A stretch of DNA of 36,402 nucleotides from UBA2160 sp964588665 (GCA_964588665.1 CAZPQQ010000029.1:1-36402), one strand, 5' to 3'. Counted from the first letter of the stretch, positions 23,789 to 32,088 are shown. The notes: generated from the sequence alone by a model not told the origin. Numbers and translations are program-made.

Positions 23789-24254
23789 GTATGTGGGACG
23801 GCACAAACGTATATCGCGCCGTTGGCGCTGTCAATCACCACATTACCTCACGAATTCATTGTGCAATGCAAATCACCCGCTCTGAACAAACTTTATGACC
23901 AGGAACAGCATTAACAAATCATATCTCGCTTCAACAATCGCGCACCTTGCACTGGCCGTACTTGATCTGATTGCCAACCAGACGCGTTTCCAAACCCCGA
24001 ACAGTCTCACTGTTCACCAGCAAGGCGAATCGTTCCGATGGACCCAGTAGCACATTCCTGGTCGCCATGGGTTCTGCAAGTAGGAATACAGGCATCCTGA
24101 CGTGAGGCGCGACAGCCCGACTTGACGCCCCTCGCTCGGAAGCATGGGAAGGACCAGCGCTCCATCGCATCTGACCCAGTCATGCCTCTGAAAAATGCGC
24201 CATGGCAGCAGGCGAGGATAGCGACACCTCCTCAGGCACACCGTCGCTGGCGCC

Positions 24255-25039
24255 TCATGTCCGCTTCCGCGCCCAGAAGACGGCACGTTCGCTGGCAGCT
24301 GTATGCGACGTCCCCTGTCGATCGCCGAAGACGTGAAGCGTCTCGAAGCCGTACTCGTCCAGCCAGCCTCGGACCTCGTCGGACGAGACCGGGTGCTTCT
24401 TCGTGACGTATTCGACGTCGCATTCACGACCGTCCGAAGATCGAGTGTGCCATCGGCGACGAGAGTGAAGTACTGCGTTGGCTTCGTCGAATCGGATGCC
24501 TCCATCGACCAGCGGCCGTACGTGCCGCCTGACCCGACGCCTTCGAACACGGCTCACTCACGCCCAAACGGTCCGGCGCCCCACTTGCCTTTGTAGTCGT
24601 CATTGTCGATAGACAGATGCCCGCCTGGAATCAGCGCATCGAAGGCCATCTCGATGCAGTGCGCCGATGCAGCGGCAGACGGCAGCTCGTTGTAGGCGTT
24701 GGCTCCGATGATTACCAGGTCGTAGCCCGTGCCCCACCCGCCGTCTAGGACGTCACCCACTTTCAACGTCACGCGGTCCATGACATCCGAGCCGAGTCGT
24801 TCGAGCTTCTCCGAAGCACGCGCCGCCATCGACGTAGCGATCTCGATGCCGGTGATCCGGTGACCGTCCTCGGCCAATGGCACGAGTATGCGGCCTGTCC
24901 CTGAGAAGCATTCAAGGATCTTGAGCGGCCCGGTGTCGCCGATCAGCCGTCGGAGCAACTCTACGTCGTCGGTGTAGTTCTCGTGTGCGTCATAGCGAAG
25001 GTTCTCCGTTGTCGGGTCGCTGCTGCTCAAGGCTGACAT
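24255..25039 (-). pseudogene. SAM-dependent methyltransferase, interrupted
   Basis: The N-terminal part (25039-24554) is a class I methyltransferase: I-L-E-C-F-S-G-T-G-R-I-L-V-P-L-A is motif I, and G-Y-D-L-V-I-I-G-A-N-A-Y is motif II. A TGA then interrupts the frame after G-P-F-G-R-E. The same frame goes on as A-V-F-E-G-V-G-S-G-G-T-Y-G-R-W-S-M-E. A frameshift at about 24431-24451, where roughly 20 extra bases separate two near-identical GA(T/C)GG words, moves the reading to D-V-E-Y-V-T-K-K-H-P-V-S-S, ending W-A-R-K-R-T at 24255. The gene thus has one nonsense codon and one frameshift and is probably dead. Its start overlaps the membrane-protein gene by 50 bases. Confidence 0.75.
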
Positions 25040-25577
25040 CGGCGCACGGGGGGTTGAGCCGTTGCCGCCCCGTCTCGCGCAACCTGGGCAGCCAGTACGT
25101 GAAGCACCAGATGCCTCCGACCGCGGGTGGAACCAGACCCCAGAACACCGCGAACAGACTGAGCACGAATCGCGTCGAGCTTTCCGGCGAATCGGTTTGG
25201 GCGGCCCAGATCAAGCCTCGGCCCAAGATCGCGACCACGCCGACGTGCACGACGAAAGCCCCAGACATCATCCCCACAAGCCAAGCCAGGCGCGGCAAGA
25301 GTCCGATCCCGACAGCGGCGAGCACCAGCACGGCGAGCAGAATGAGTCCGAAATGAAGGGTCAAGCCGTCGATGGCGACTTTGTCCGAGAAGACGGGCGA
25401 TTCGTACACGATCTCGACGCCAAGTTCCCAGACGACGGCATTGTCGGGGAGCATTCTCCCAGCTAATCTGGCCAGCGCCTGGTTGTACTCCCGCGCAACG
25501 CCGAGCCAGAGAATGACGAACAGCAGCAGGACCAGTGCTCTGAACGCGAAGGTGAGGAGTTTAGGCGTTCCTAACAC
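24990..25577 (-). CDS. Four-helix membrane protein of exosortase locus
   Basis: This is a 195-residue protein with four predicted membrane helices, at about 8-28, 76-94, 97-120 and 138-163. A 45-residue extracytosolic loop after the first helix includes A-R-E-Y-N-Q-A-L-A. I do not recognise a named family. It begins with GTG at 25577, 17 bases inside the exosortase gene's end, so it is coupled to it. Membrane proteins of about this size accompany exosortases in other genomes, for example the exosortase H-associated protein, so a helper role is inferred. The hydrophilic tail of about 30 residues overlaps the methyltransferase start. Confidence 0.7.
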   Translation of the reverse strand: MLGTPKLLTFAFRALVLLLFVILWLGVAREYNQALARLAGRMLPDNAVVWELGVEIVYESPVFSDKVAIDGLTLHFGLILLAVLVLAAVGIGLLPRLAWLVGMMSGAFVVHVGVVAILGRGLIWAAQTDSPESSTRFVLSLFAVFWGLVPPAVGGIWCFTYWLPRLRETGRQRLNPPCADVSLEQQRPDNGEPSL

Positions 25578-26133
25578 CGGCCAGCCTGTCCACCCAGAAC
25601 AGCCACAACAGAATGGCTATCAGGATGATGACCGTTTGCCAAACGAGCAGATGGGCGATGTCCGGGTATTCAGGGTAGTTGGAGCCTATCCAGAACAGAC
25701 TCATGATTCGAAACAGGTTGACCGCCGTCAACACCACGGCGCCGAGAACCAGGCCGATGCTCTTCGATCTTAGCGGCGAAGGGTATGCAGCCACGGCGCC
25801 CATGAAGAGCACGAGAGGTCCCACAGCCGTGCACTCCGCCACGATGCTGACGGCGAACCCCTCTGAAGCCAAGATAGTGCCGTTGGCAGTGGTTGACAGG
25901 CCGAATACGTTGAGCCCGACGCTCGTCCAACTTGCGGTCCAACGAGCGACTCAGTCCACCCATGAGCTGCCCAGAAAGCCAAAGTAGATGCCAAGGGCCA
26001 CGAGCAGGCTGGCGGCCAGGATTGCGACCGGACCCAGAATAGCGCGCCCACCGCCCCACCTAGGCGGGCGTCCGGCGTTGCCAGGTCTTGGATCGAGTCG
26101 GGACTCTCCGGGCTGTGAACTTACGTTTTCCAT
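25561..26133 (-). pseudogene. Exosortase/archaeosortase-family protein with in-frame TGA
   Basis: The frame encodes about 190 residues with several membrane helices and the exosortase triad: Cys101 in V-A-E-C-T-A-V-G, Arg142 in N-L-F-R-I-M and His161 in I-A-H-L-L-V-W. These enzymes cleave and transfer C-terminal sorting tails (PEP-CTERM-like) at the cell membrane. ATG 26133 was chosen (AAGG upstream). The frame is open to 26235. Codon 61 is TGA (25951-25953), after G-S-S-W-V-D and before V-A-R-W-T-A-S-W, a non-catalytic place. The gene may be inactivated, or the base may be a consensus error. No matching CTERM target is seen in the window. Confidence 0.72.
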
Positions 26134-26236
26134 TGTCGCCTTGAAGATATGCCGCAGCATGAAGGTTGGTCGCCTGTTCGCTTCGCCCATTATATCGCGA
26201 GTGGCAAATCGATCAAGCGCAGGCCGTAGGCTCAAA

Positions 26237-26275
26237 TTGACACCTTCCGAACGCCTCCCATAGAATCAGATTCTA
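26237..26275 (+). promoter_or_regulatory. alaS promoter with palindrome over -10 box
   Basis: TTGACA (26237-26242), an 18-base spacer and TAGAAT (26261-26266) make a good sigma-70-type promoter. The -10 lies inside the perfect palindrome TAGAATCAGATTCTA (26261-26275). AlaRS of E. coli represses its own gene by binding a palindrome at its promoter, so a similar control is possible here. Confidence 0.75.
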
Positions 26276-26358
26276 AATACACACGGGCAGGCGCGTTGAC
26301 GTCAGCGGTCGCCGCAATCCCGGCAAACCCGCATTCTAACGACCTCAGAGGCGATTTC

Positions 26359-29022
26359 ATGACCACTCGGACCTGGACCAGCGAGCAGATCAGAGAAGAG
26401 TATTTGAGCTTCTTCGAGAGCAAGAACCACCTCAGGGTGGCAAGTTCGTCCCTGATACCGGTCGGAGATCCGACTTTGCTGTTGGCCAACGCCGGCATGA
26501 ACCAGTTCAAACCATACTTCGCCGGCGAGACCCAGCCCCCGAACGTGCGGCTCACCTCGTCGCAGAAGGCGTTCCGCACCGTCGACATCGACATCGTCGG
26601 CGACGCCACCCATTGCACGCTCTTCGAGATGCTGGGGAACTTCAGCATCGGCGACTACTTCAAGCAGGGCGCCATCGAGTTCGCTCTGGAGTTCCTGACT
26701 CAAAACATGGGACTTCCCAAAGACCGCCTCTACGCGACGATCTACCTGGACGACGAAGAGGCGCGGGAGCTATGGCTCAAGGCCGGCATCCCCGACGAAC
26801 GCATCTCACGCTTCGGCGACGAGGACAACTGGTGGGGGCCGGCCGGACTCGAAGGACCGTGCGGACCGAGTTCCGAGATCAACTACGATTTCGGCGCTGA
26901 CCGCGGCTGCCTCAAAGATGACTGCGGCCCGAATTGCGAGAACTCCATGAACGAGCACGGGGACACGTGCAACCGTTTCGTGGAGCTTTGGAACCTGGTG
27001 TTCATGCAGTTCTACCACCATCTGGACGGCTCGCGGCCTCGGCTCCCCAGCACTGGCGTGGACACCGGCATGGGCTTCGAGCGGCTCGTCCGGGTGATGC
27101 AACATACTGACACGATGTACGAGACGGACCTGTTTCAGCCCATGATCCGGAAGGCGGAGGAGATCAGCGAAACCCGATACGGTGTCGATCGCGACACCGA
27201 CTACGCCCTCCGCACCGTGGCGGAGCACGGGCGCAGCGTCACGTTCCTCATTGCCGATGGCGTGGTGCCCGGAAACGAAGGCCGAGGCTACGTACTTCGG
27301 CGGGTCATTCGCAGGGCAATCCGCTACGGACGTCGGATCGGACTGGAGGGCGCCTTCCTCGGCGAAATCGCCACTGTCGCGATAGAAAAGATGGGCGACG
27401 TCTACCCCGAGTTGGTCAATCATCGCGAGTTCATTCTGACCGTGCTTAAGCTGGAGGAAGATCGGTTCCAGCAAGCGTTCCAGAACGGCTACTCGATTCT
27501 CACGACAGCGATGGAAGAGTCCTCGGACCTCGCCGGAGACGTCGTTTTCAGGCTCTGGGACACTCATGGATTCCCGGCGGAGATGACGCAAGAGATAGCC
27601 CGCGAGCACGGCGTCTCCGTGGACATGGACGGCTTCGAGAGCGAGATGGCAGCCCAGCGCGAACGGGCGCGCTCCACCGCGCAGTTCGGCGGTGACCGGG
27701 CCAAGATTCGCGTCTACGAAGGCCTGGGGGTCGGCAGCACGACGTTCCTGGGCTACGAGGAGCTCACCGCCTCGTCGGTCGTCGTGGGATTGATCTCCGG
27801 CGACGACGCGATATCCCAGGCGGAGGAGGGCCAGGAGGTCGAGGTCGTCCTGGTTGAAACGCCGTTCTACGCCGAGGGCGGAGGCCAGGTCGGCGACTCC
27901 GGCGAGATCGTCGGCAGTGAGGGCAGGATCGTCGTCCACGACACCCAGGAAGTCATGCCTGGCATGACCGTCCATTTCGGCAAGATCAGCCAGGGCAAGG
28001 TGGACATGGGTGACGCCGTCGATGCCTACGTCGACCCCGTTCGACGAGAGGACACGGCCCGCAACCACACGGCGACCCACATGTTGCATGCCGCTCTCCG
28101 CCAGGTGCTTGGCGCCCACGTCCGACAGGCGGGCTCGCTGGTCACTCCCGACCGGTTGCGATTCGACTTCACTCACGTCCAGGCGGTCACCGACGACGAG
28201 ATGTGGCAGGTCCAGCTCCTCGTCAACGAAAAAATCCGCCAGAATGCTCGCATCGTCAAAGGGGAGGACACGTACCAGTCGGCCATCCGTCGAGGGGCGC
28301 TGGCGTTCTTCGGCGACAAGTACGGCGACAAAGTCAGGATAGTCGAGATAGCCAACGGCGATACGTTCAGCTTCGAGGTCTGCGGCGGCACCCACGTCCA
28401 ACTCACCGGCGAACTCGGCTCCGTATACGTGCTGGGCGAGTCGTCCATCGGCGCCGGAATGCGACGGATCGAGGCCATCAGCGGCCGATCCGCCGAGCGT
28501 CTGGTTTGGGAGCGGTTCCACCGCGAAGACCAGGTCGCCCGATCTCTTCAGACAACCGCCGAGAACTTGTCGACTCGAATCGACAGCCTGGTAGGCGATC
28601 TGACCACTCTTCAACGAGAGCGCGACGTCATGAATCGAATGCTGTCGCTCCAGTCAGCGGAGGGTTTGTTGAAATCGGTCCAAGAGGTCGAAGGGATCAC
28701 GGTGCTCGCGGGCCGAGCGTCCGCCGAGGACTCCGACTCCCTGCGCGAAATGGGCGATTGGCTGCGCGACAAGCTGGGCAGCGGCGTGGTGGTCTTGGGG
28801 TCTGTGATCAACGACCGCCCCGTGCTTGTGGCGATGGTCACCCCAGACCTTGTGGAAAAGGGCTTGGACGCGTCCGAAATCGCCCGTGGCGCCGCCAAGG
28901 CCATCGGCGGTGGCGGCGGCGGAAAAGCCGACGTTGCTCAGGCCGGAGGTCGAGACGCCGCCAAACTGGACAAAGCCTTGAACCTTGTTGCTGGGCTGGT
29001 CAAGGAGAAAGCCGGCGCGTGA
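26359..29022 (+). CDS. alaS: Alanyl-tRNA synthetase
   Basis: This is an 887-residue class II synthetase that charges tRNA-Ala with alanine. It has all parts in order. The catalytic core runs from F-F-E-S-K-N-H to M-G-F-E-R. The editing domain has metal ligands H570-T-A-T-H574 and C675-G-G-T-H679. A coiled-coil and DHHA1 C-Ala domain end in the glycine-rich A-I-G-G-G-G-G-G-K-A-D. An insert near residue 180 (G-C-L-K-D-D-C-G-P-N-C-E) is Cys-rich and may hold zinc. ATG 26359 starts T-T-R-T-W-T-S-E-Q-I-R-E-E-Y. The frame is open to 26296. The stop overlaps ruvX, a common alaS-ruvX pairing. Confidence 0.97.
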   Translation: MTTRTWTSEQIREEYLSFFESKNHLRVASSSLIPVGDPTLLLANAGMNQFKPYFAGETQPPNVRLTSSQKAFRTVDIDIVGDATHCTLFEMLGNFSIGDYFKQGAIEFALEFLTQNMGLPKDRLYATIYLDDEEARELWLKAGIPDERISRFGDEDNWWGPAGLEGPCGPSSEINYDFGADRGCLKDDCGPNCENSMNEHGDTCNRFVELWNLVFMQFYHHLDGSRPRLPSTGVDTGMGFERLVRVMQHTDTMYETDLFQPMIRKAEEISETRYGVDRDTDYALRTVAEHGRSVTFLIADGVVPGNEGRGYVLRRVIRRAIRYGRRIGLEGAFLGEIATVAIEKMGDVYPELVNHREFILTVLKLEEDRFQQAFQNGYSILTTAMEESSDLAGDVVFRLWDTHGFPAEMTQEIAREHGVSVDMDGFESEMAAQRERARSTAQFGGDRAKIRVYEGLGVGSTTFLGYEELTASSVVVGLISGDDAISQAEEGQEVEVVLVETPFYAEGGGQVGDSGEIVGSEGRIVVHDTQEVMPGMTVHFGKISQGKVDMGDAVDAYVDPVRREDTARNHTATHMLHAALRQVLGAHVRQAGSLVTPDRLRFDFTHVQAVTDDEMWQVQLLVNEKIRQNARIVKGEDTYQSAIRRGALAFFGDKYGDKVRIVEIANGDTFSFEVCGGTHVQLTGELGSVYVLGESSIGAGMRRIEAISGRSAERLVWERFHREDQVARSLQTTAENLSTRIDSLVGDLTTLQRERDVMNRMLSLQSAEGLLKSVQEVEGITVLAGRASAEDSDSLREMGDWLRDKLGSGVVVLGSVINDRPVLVAMVTPDLVEKGLDASEIARGAAKAIGGGGGGKADVAQAGGRDAAKLDKALNLVAGLVKEKAGA

Positions 29023-29432
29023 GAATCATGGCGTTGGACGTAGGCGACAGGCGCATCGGCGTCGCGTTGAGCGACCCCACCGGTCTCTTGGCGACGCCGC
29101 TAACGGCCGTCGACCGGAAGCATGCTGAGCCGTCCGATATCGACGAAATCGCTGGCATCGCGGTCGAAAACGATGTCGAGGCGATCATCGTCGGGCTGCC
29201 CAGGTCTCTCTCAGGCCAGCTCGGCAGTCAAGCGAAGCTCGTCAAGACCTTCGTGTCCGAATTGTCCGCGCGCATCGACTTGCCGGTGAGCATGGTGGAC
29301 GAGCGGTACACGACCGTGCAGGCAGAGCGCATGCTCCGCGAGTCGGGCCGCCAGCCTTCTCGGGACCGTGGCAGAGTCGATGCCTCCGCGGCCGCCGTCA
29401 TGCTCCAAGCGCACCTCGATTCTCAACGGTAG
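29019..29432 (+). CDS. ruvX: RuvX/YqgF Holliday-junction-resolvase-like protein
   Basis: This is a 137-residue RNase H-fold protein. M-R-I-M-A-L-D-V-G-D-R-R-I-G-V-A-L-S-D holds the first catalytic Asp. G-L-P-R-S-L-S-G and M-V-D-E-R-Y-T-T-V-Q-A supply the others, and the last Asp is in R-V-D-A-S-A-A. The family acts in 16S rRNA maturation and perhaps in junction resolution. GTG 29019 overlaps the alaS stop (GTGA), and an inner ATG at 29028 is possible. It is expressed from the alaS promoter. Confidence 0.94.
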   Translation: MRIMALDVGDRRIGVALSDPTGLLATPLTAVDRKHAEPSDIDEIAGIAVENDVEAIIVGLPRSLSGQLGSQAKLVKTFVSELSARIDLPVSMVDERYTTVQAERMLRESGRQPSRDRGRVDASAAAVMLQAHLDSQR

Positions 29433-29541
29433 CGGACAGCTTGGGCGCCACGCCCGATTGCCGCGACAAGGGCTTGCCCGCCTGCCAGACGCCGCTGAAG
29501 CCGATGGGGCGGTCTGTCTTCCGTCGAACCGTCAGCGCTTC

Positions 29542-29570
29542 CCAGCTACCCGCCAATGCGTAGTAGCTGG
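29542..29570. terminator. Hairpin after ruvX
   Basis: CCAGCTAC and GTAGCTGG form an 8-base perfect stem around a 13-base loop, 110 bases after the ruvX stop, with no clear T-run. The gap 29433-29844 otherwise holds only a TTGACA box at 29789-29794 before the PAS-LuxR gene. Confidence 0.35.
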
Positions 29571-29844
29571 CGACATCACTTGAGGTTATGAGGACGCCCT
29601 GCTACGCGCGTTGATTTCGGTTTCAGGTCGCCGCCGAGAATCCGACTTGTGCTGCCTCCACCTCATGTTGGAATGCGTGATACCATGAGCGATGCAAATG
29701 ACTCAAGATAGATAAACGTGCATCATTTCCTAGGCAATTGGATCGGCGATGTGACTCGGACTCGACTCAGGCATTGGGTCACACGAAATTGACACATCCT
29801 TGCGACAGCGATTCGACGACCTGCGAACGCGGGAGGCCGAAAAG

Positions 29845-30516
29845 GTGAGCGACAACCAACCGGGGCTGGCGGAAGAACTCGTCACCGCTGACGGCGTGTT
29901 CGCGATAGATTCGAACCAGATCCTCGTTCACTGGAGCAGCAGCGCCGAAGCGATACTCGGTTACAAGGCCGAAGATGTCTTGGGCAAACCTTGCTACGAG
30001 GTCCTCGATGGTCAAGACTCCGAGAACTACAGATTTTGTCGCCGCGACTGCCCGATCTTTACCAACGCCCGCGCGGGACAGCCGACGCCCGATTACGACA
30101 TATTGTGCGCCAAGGCCGATGGCGAATGGCGATGGCTCAATGTGAGTGTGGTCTTCCCCAAGCCGGATCGGGAGCCGTTCCAGGTGGTGCACCTGATCAG
30201 AGACGTCACCAGCCGGCGAAGCACCGAGAAGTTCGCCCACAAAGTCAGCGAAACGATCCGTGGACTGTACGACGAAGCGCAGGAACGGCTGCCCCAAGCC
30301 GTTGAGGCCTTCCCGACCCCGCAGCCGAAGCTCTCCCGACGCGAAACCGAGGTCTTGAATCTCCTGGCGGCCGGCTTGACCACCCAACAGATCGCCGACT
30401 CGCTCCATGTCCAGCCGGTTACCGCCAGAAACCACATAGCCCGTCTCCTGGGCAAGCTCGGGGTCAGCAGCCGCATCCAGGCCGTGGTCTACGCGTCACA
30501 ACACAAGCTAATCTGA
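29845..30516 (+). CDS. PAS-LuxR type transcriptional regulator
   Basis: This is a 223-residue regulator. A PAS domain at about residues 10-125 senses a signal, and a LuxR/GerE helix-turn-helix at about 158-216 binds DNA (L-S-R-R-E-T-E-V-L-N-L-L-A-A-G, Q-Q-I-A-D-S-L, V-T-A-R-N-H-I). The PAS loop carries Cys50, Cys65 and Cys69 (C-Y-E-V-L, F-C-R-R-D-C-P), a pattern shared by a subgroup of such regulators and possibly a redox or metal sensor. GTG 29845 is preferred, with GGGAGG 8 bases upstream. TTG 29800 is the longer choice. It stands convergent to the second selenoprotein gene. There is no receiver domain, so it is a one-component system. Confidence 0.9.
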   Translation: MSDNQPGLAEELVTADGVFAIDSNQILVHWSSSAEAILGYKAEDVLGKPCYEVLDGQDSENYRFCRRDCPIFTNARAGQPTPDYDILCAKADGEWRWLNVSVVFPKPDREPFQVVHLIRDVTSRRSTEKFAHKVSETIRGLYDEAQERLPQAVEAFPTPQPKLSRRETEVLNLLAAGLTTQQIADSLHVQPVTARNHIARLLGKLGVSSRIQAVVYASQHKLI

Positions 30517-30631
30517 GTTGTAGGACAACCGCCGTCCCATTTCACGTCTTCAAGACGCCGTCGATGGGTTGAAGCGATCTGTTCGCGACCGAAATACGCC
30601 TCAGGGCAACTATATGCTTCGCCGTCGTCGC

Positions 30632-31219
30632 TCACCCGCCAGCCGCGAGTTGCTCGAACACCTGCTTCCAGGTCTCGTCGTCGCCACGCCCGAAGATGTC
30701 TCGGTAAATGACGGTGCCCTGAGCGTCGAACGCGATCTTGGTGGACTGCTGGAGAACCCTAAAGGCAGCCAGCATCCCGTCGCCCGCCTGGGCCACCGGC
30801 CAGGGGTAGTTTTGCTCGACGCGATACTCGTCCAGTTTGTCGATGCGCTCGGTGGGGTCGGTGCCGACCGCATAGAAAGCAACCTTCCCTGCATAGTCCG
30901 GCCATATCTCCTTCATGCGCCGTAACTCGGCGCGGCAGGTCCGTCACCACGTGGCGAAAAAGAAGAGGTAAGCCGGCTCCGCCGCCGTCAGCAGGCTAGC
31001 GGAGCTTACCGTGCTGCCGTCGACCAGCGTCATGTCGAAGTCGGGAATGTGGTTCCCCACGAAACCTCCAGTCTCCACTGGCGCCTGCGCCGCCGCTGCG
31101 GGGGCAGCCGCCAACCCCGATGCCGCTTTGGATTGAGGCTGTGACTGGCTGGACTCTGCGCACGCAACGAGCGCCATGACTCCCACCGCCGACATCAACA
31201 ACACCATGTTTCGAATCAA
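30632..31219 (-). CDS. TlpA-like thioredoxin lipoprotein, UxxC (in-frame TGA)
   Basis: This is a 195-residue protein if TGA 30944-30946 is decoded as selenocysteine. A signal peptide ends in the lipobox L-V-A-C (Cys 20), so it is tethered outside the membrane. An Ala/Gln-rich linker leads to a TlpA/ResA-type domain: I-P-D-F-D-M-T-L-V-D-G, then L-F-F-F-A-T-W-U-R-T-C-R-A-E-L-R, where codon 92 is TGA and Cys95 follows. A-F-Y-A-V-G-T-D-P-T and I-A-F-D-A-Q-G-T-V-I-Y-R are normal for the fold. TTG 31219 stands behind GGAGGG. The frame is intact to a second TGA stop at 30632. A hairpin of SECIS type follows codon 92. It should reduce or exchange disulfides of exported proteins. The alternative is a mutated Cys codon. 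Confidence 0.75.
30917..30933 (-). promoter_or_regulatory. SECIS-like hairpin, second selenoprotein
   Basis: Beginning 11 bases after the TGA is GCGCCG-AGTTA-CGGCGC, a perfect 6-base stem with a 5-base loop whose second base is G followed by U. The loop starts 17 bases past the TGA, within the known bacterial range of 16-37. It fits the bacterial SECIS pattern better than the first one. Confidence 0.6.
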
Positions 31220-31307
31220 TATTCCCTCCGCACGTAGGTTTCTGCGTTCGCGCCGAATCCGCCGTAGCGCACTAGCACATAGTATCGAAAATTGCCGTCA
31301 AGATTTT

Positions 31308-31334
31308 CCGTTCGGCCTGAGATTGTCGAAGGCT
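31308..31334. repeat. GTCGAAGG-type interspersed repeat
   Basis: CCGTTCGGCCTGAG followed by ATTGTCGAAGGCT is a further copy of the family at 5044, 6356 and 7774. It lies in the spacer 31220-31392, where a TTGACG box facing the selenoprotein is the only other signal seen. Confidence 0.6.
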
Positions 31335-31392
31335 CGCGGCATTGCCATACGAACTTCTGACTCAGGACACTAGGATTGATCGTCGCTGCGAC

Positions 31393-32088
31393 TCACCGCA
31401 GACCCATGAGCGACACCAGCGTCGCTAGGTCGGGGGCCTGCAGATCGGGGTCTCCCTCTGTTGGCCACGTCGCCTCGCTGCCCGAGTCGCCATGCCGGTT
31501 CACCCATACGGAGCTCAGTCCGAATTCCTTGGCGGGGGCCACGTCGTGGAACATACTGCCCGCGACATGCAGCAGCCTGTCTCGGTCGATTCCCAGCCGT
31601 TCGATCATCAGCTCGAAGTTGCGGAGCGACGGCTTGTAGCTCCGAGCCTGTTCAGCCGTCACGACGTCGTTGAACTCGACTCCCAGACGCGGGGCCGTCA
31701 GACCGAACAGGTCGTCATCGATGTTCGATAGGATAACCAGCCTGTACCTGGATTTCAGTGCGCTCAAGGCATCTACCGTGTCAGAGAACGCGGGCCAGGC
31801 GCCAAGTGAGTCTGCCAGGCAATCCAGGTCACTTTGAGAAGGGACAAACTCGAGTTTCTCAGCGATGCCCCTCATTACGCGCCGGAGCACTTCGCGGTAC
31901 GCGACGTATTCACCCTGCTGAGCGCGCGGTTCGGCCTCTGCATGCAATTTCAGGATCTCAGCATCGCTCAGGGCAAAGCCGTTAGCAGCCAAAACGGGCT
32001 TGACGGCATCGACAATGCCGGACTCCCAGTCGATCAGAGTCCCGTAACAATCGAAGCTCACAGCCTCAAAACGATCGAAATCCAACAT
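31393..32088 (-). CDS. HAD hydrolase, haloacid dehalogenase type II-like
   Basis: This is a 231-residue HAD enzyme with cap. F-D-C-Y-G-T-L-I-D-W (about residues 11-20) carries the nucleophile Asp. L-S-N-I-D-D-D-L is motif II, S-Y-K-P-S gives the motif III Lys, and H-V-A-G-S-M-F-H-D-V-A-P-A-K matches the motif IV loop of L-2-haloacid dehalogenases (usual form S-x-x-H-D). Dehalogenase or phosphatase action cannot be separated from sequence alone. ATG 32088 was chosen, with AGGA 8 bases upstream. GTG 32106 is the longer choice. It is divergent from the ThDP enzyme, with 111 bases between starts. Confidence 0.9.
   Translation of the reverse strand: MLDFDRFEAVSFDCYGTLIDWESGIVDAVKPVLAANGFALSDAEILKLHAEAEPRAQQGEYVAYREVLRRVMRGIAEKLEFVPSQSDLDCLADSLGAWPAFSDTVDALSALKSRYRLVILSNIDDDLFGLTAPRLGVEFNDVVTAEQARSYKPSLRNFELMIERLGIDRDRLLHVAGSMFHDVAPAKEFGLSSVWVNRHGDSGSEATWPTEGDPDLQAPDLATLVSLMGLR

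Noticed and set aside
24554..24556. TGA in the methyltransferase as another selenocysteine
   Set aside because: It lies in G-R-E-TGA-A-V-F with no redox motif, and the same gene also has a frameshift, so decay is the better reading.
25951..25953. TGA read as tryptophan (changed genetic code)
   Set aside because: TGG is used freely throughout and many intact genes end with TGA (for example 2244-2246 and 29020-29022), so TGA is a normal stop here.
26806..28614. 602-codon minus-strand open frame
   Set aside because: It is antisense to alaS, whose motifs are complete, and its composition is that of a shadow frame.
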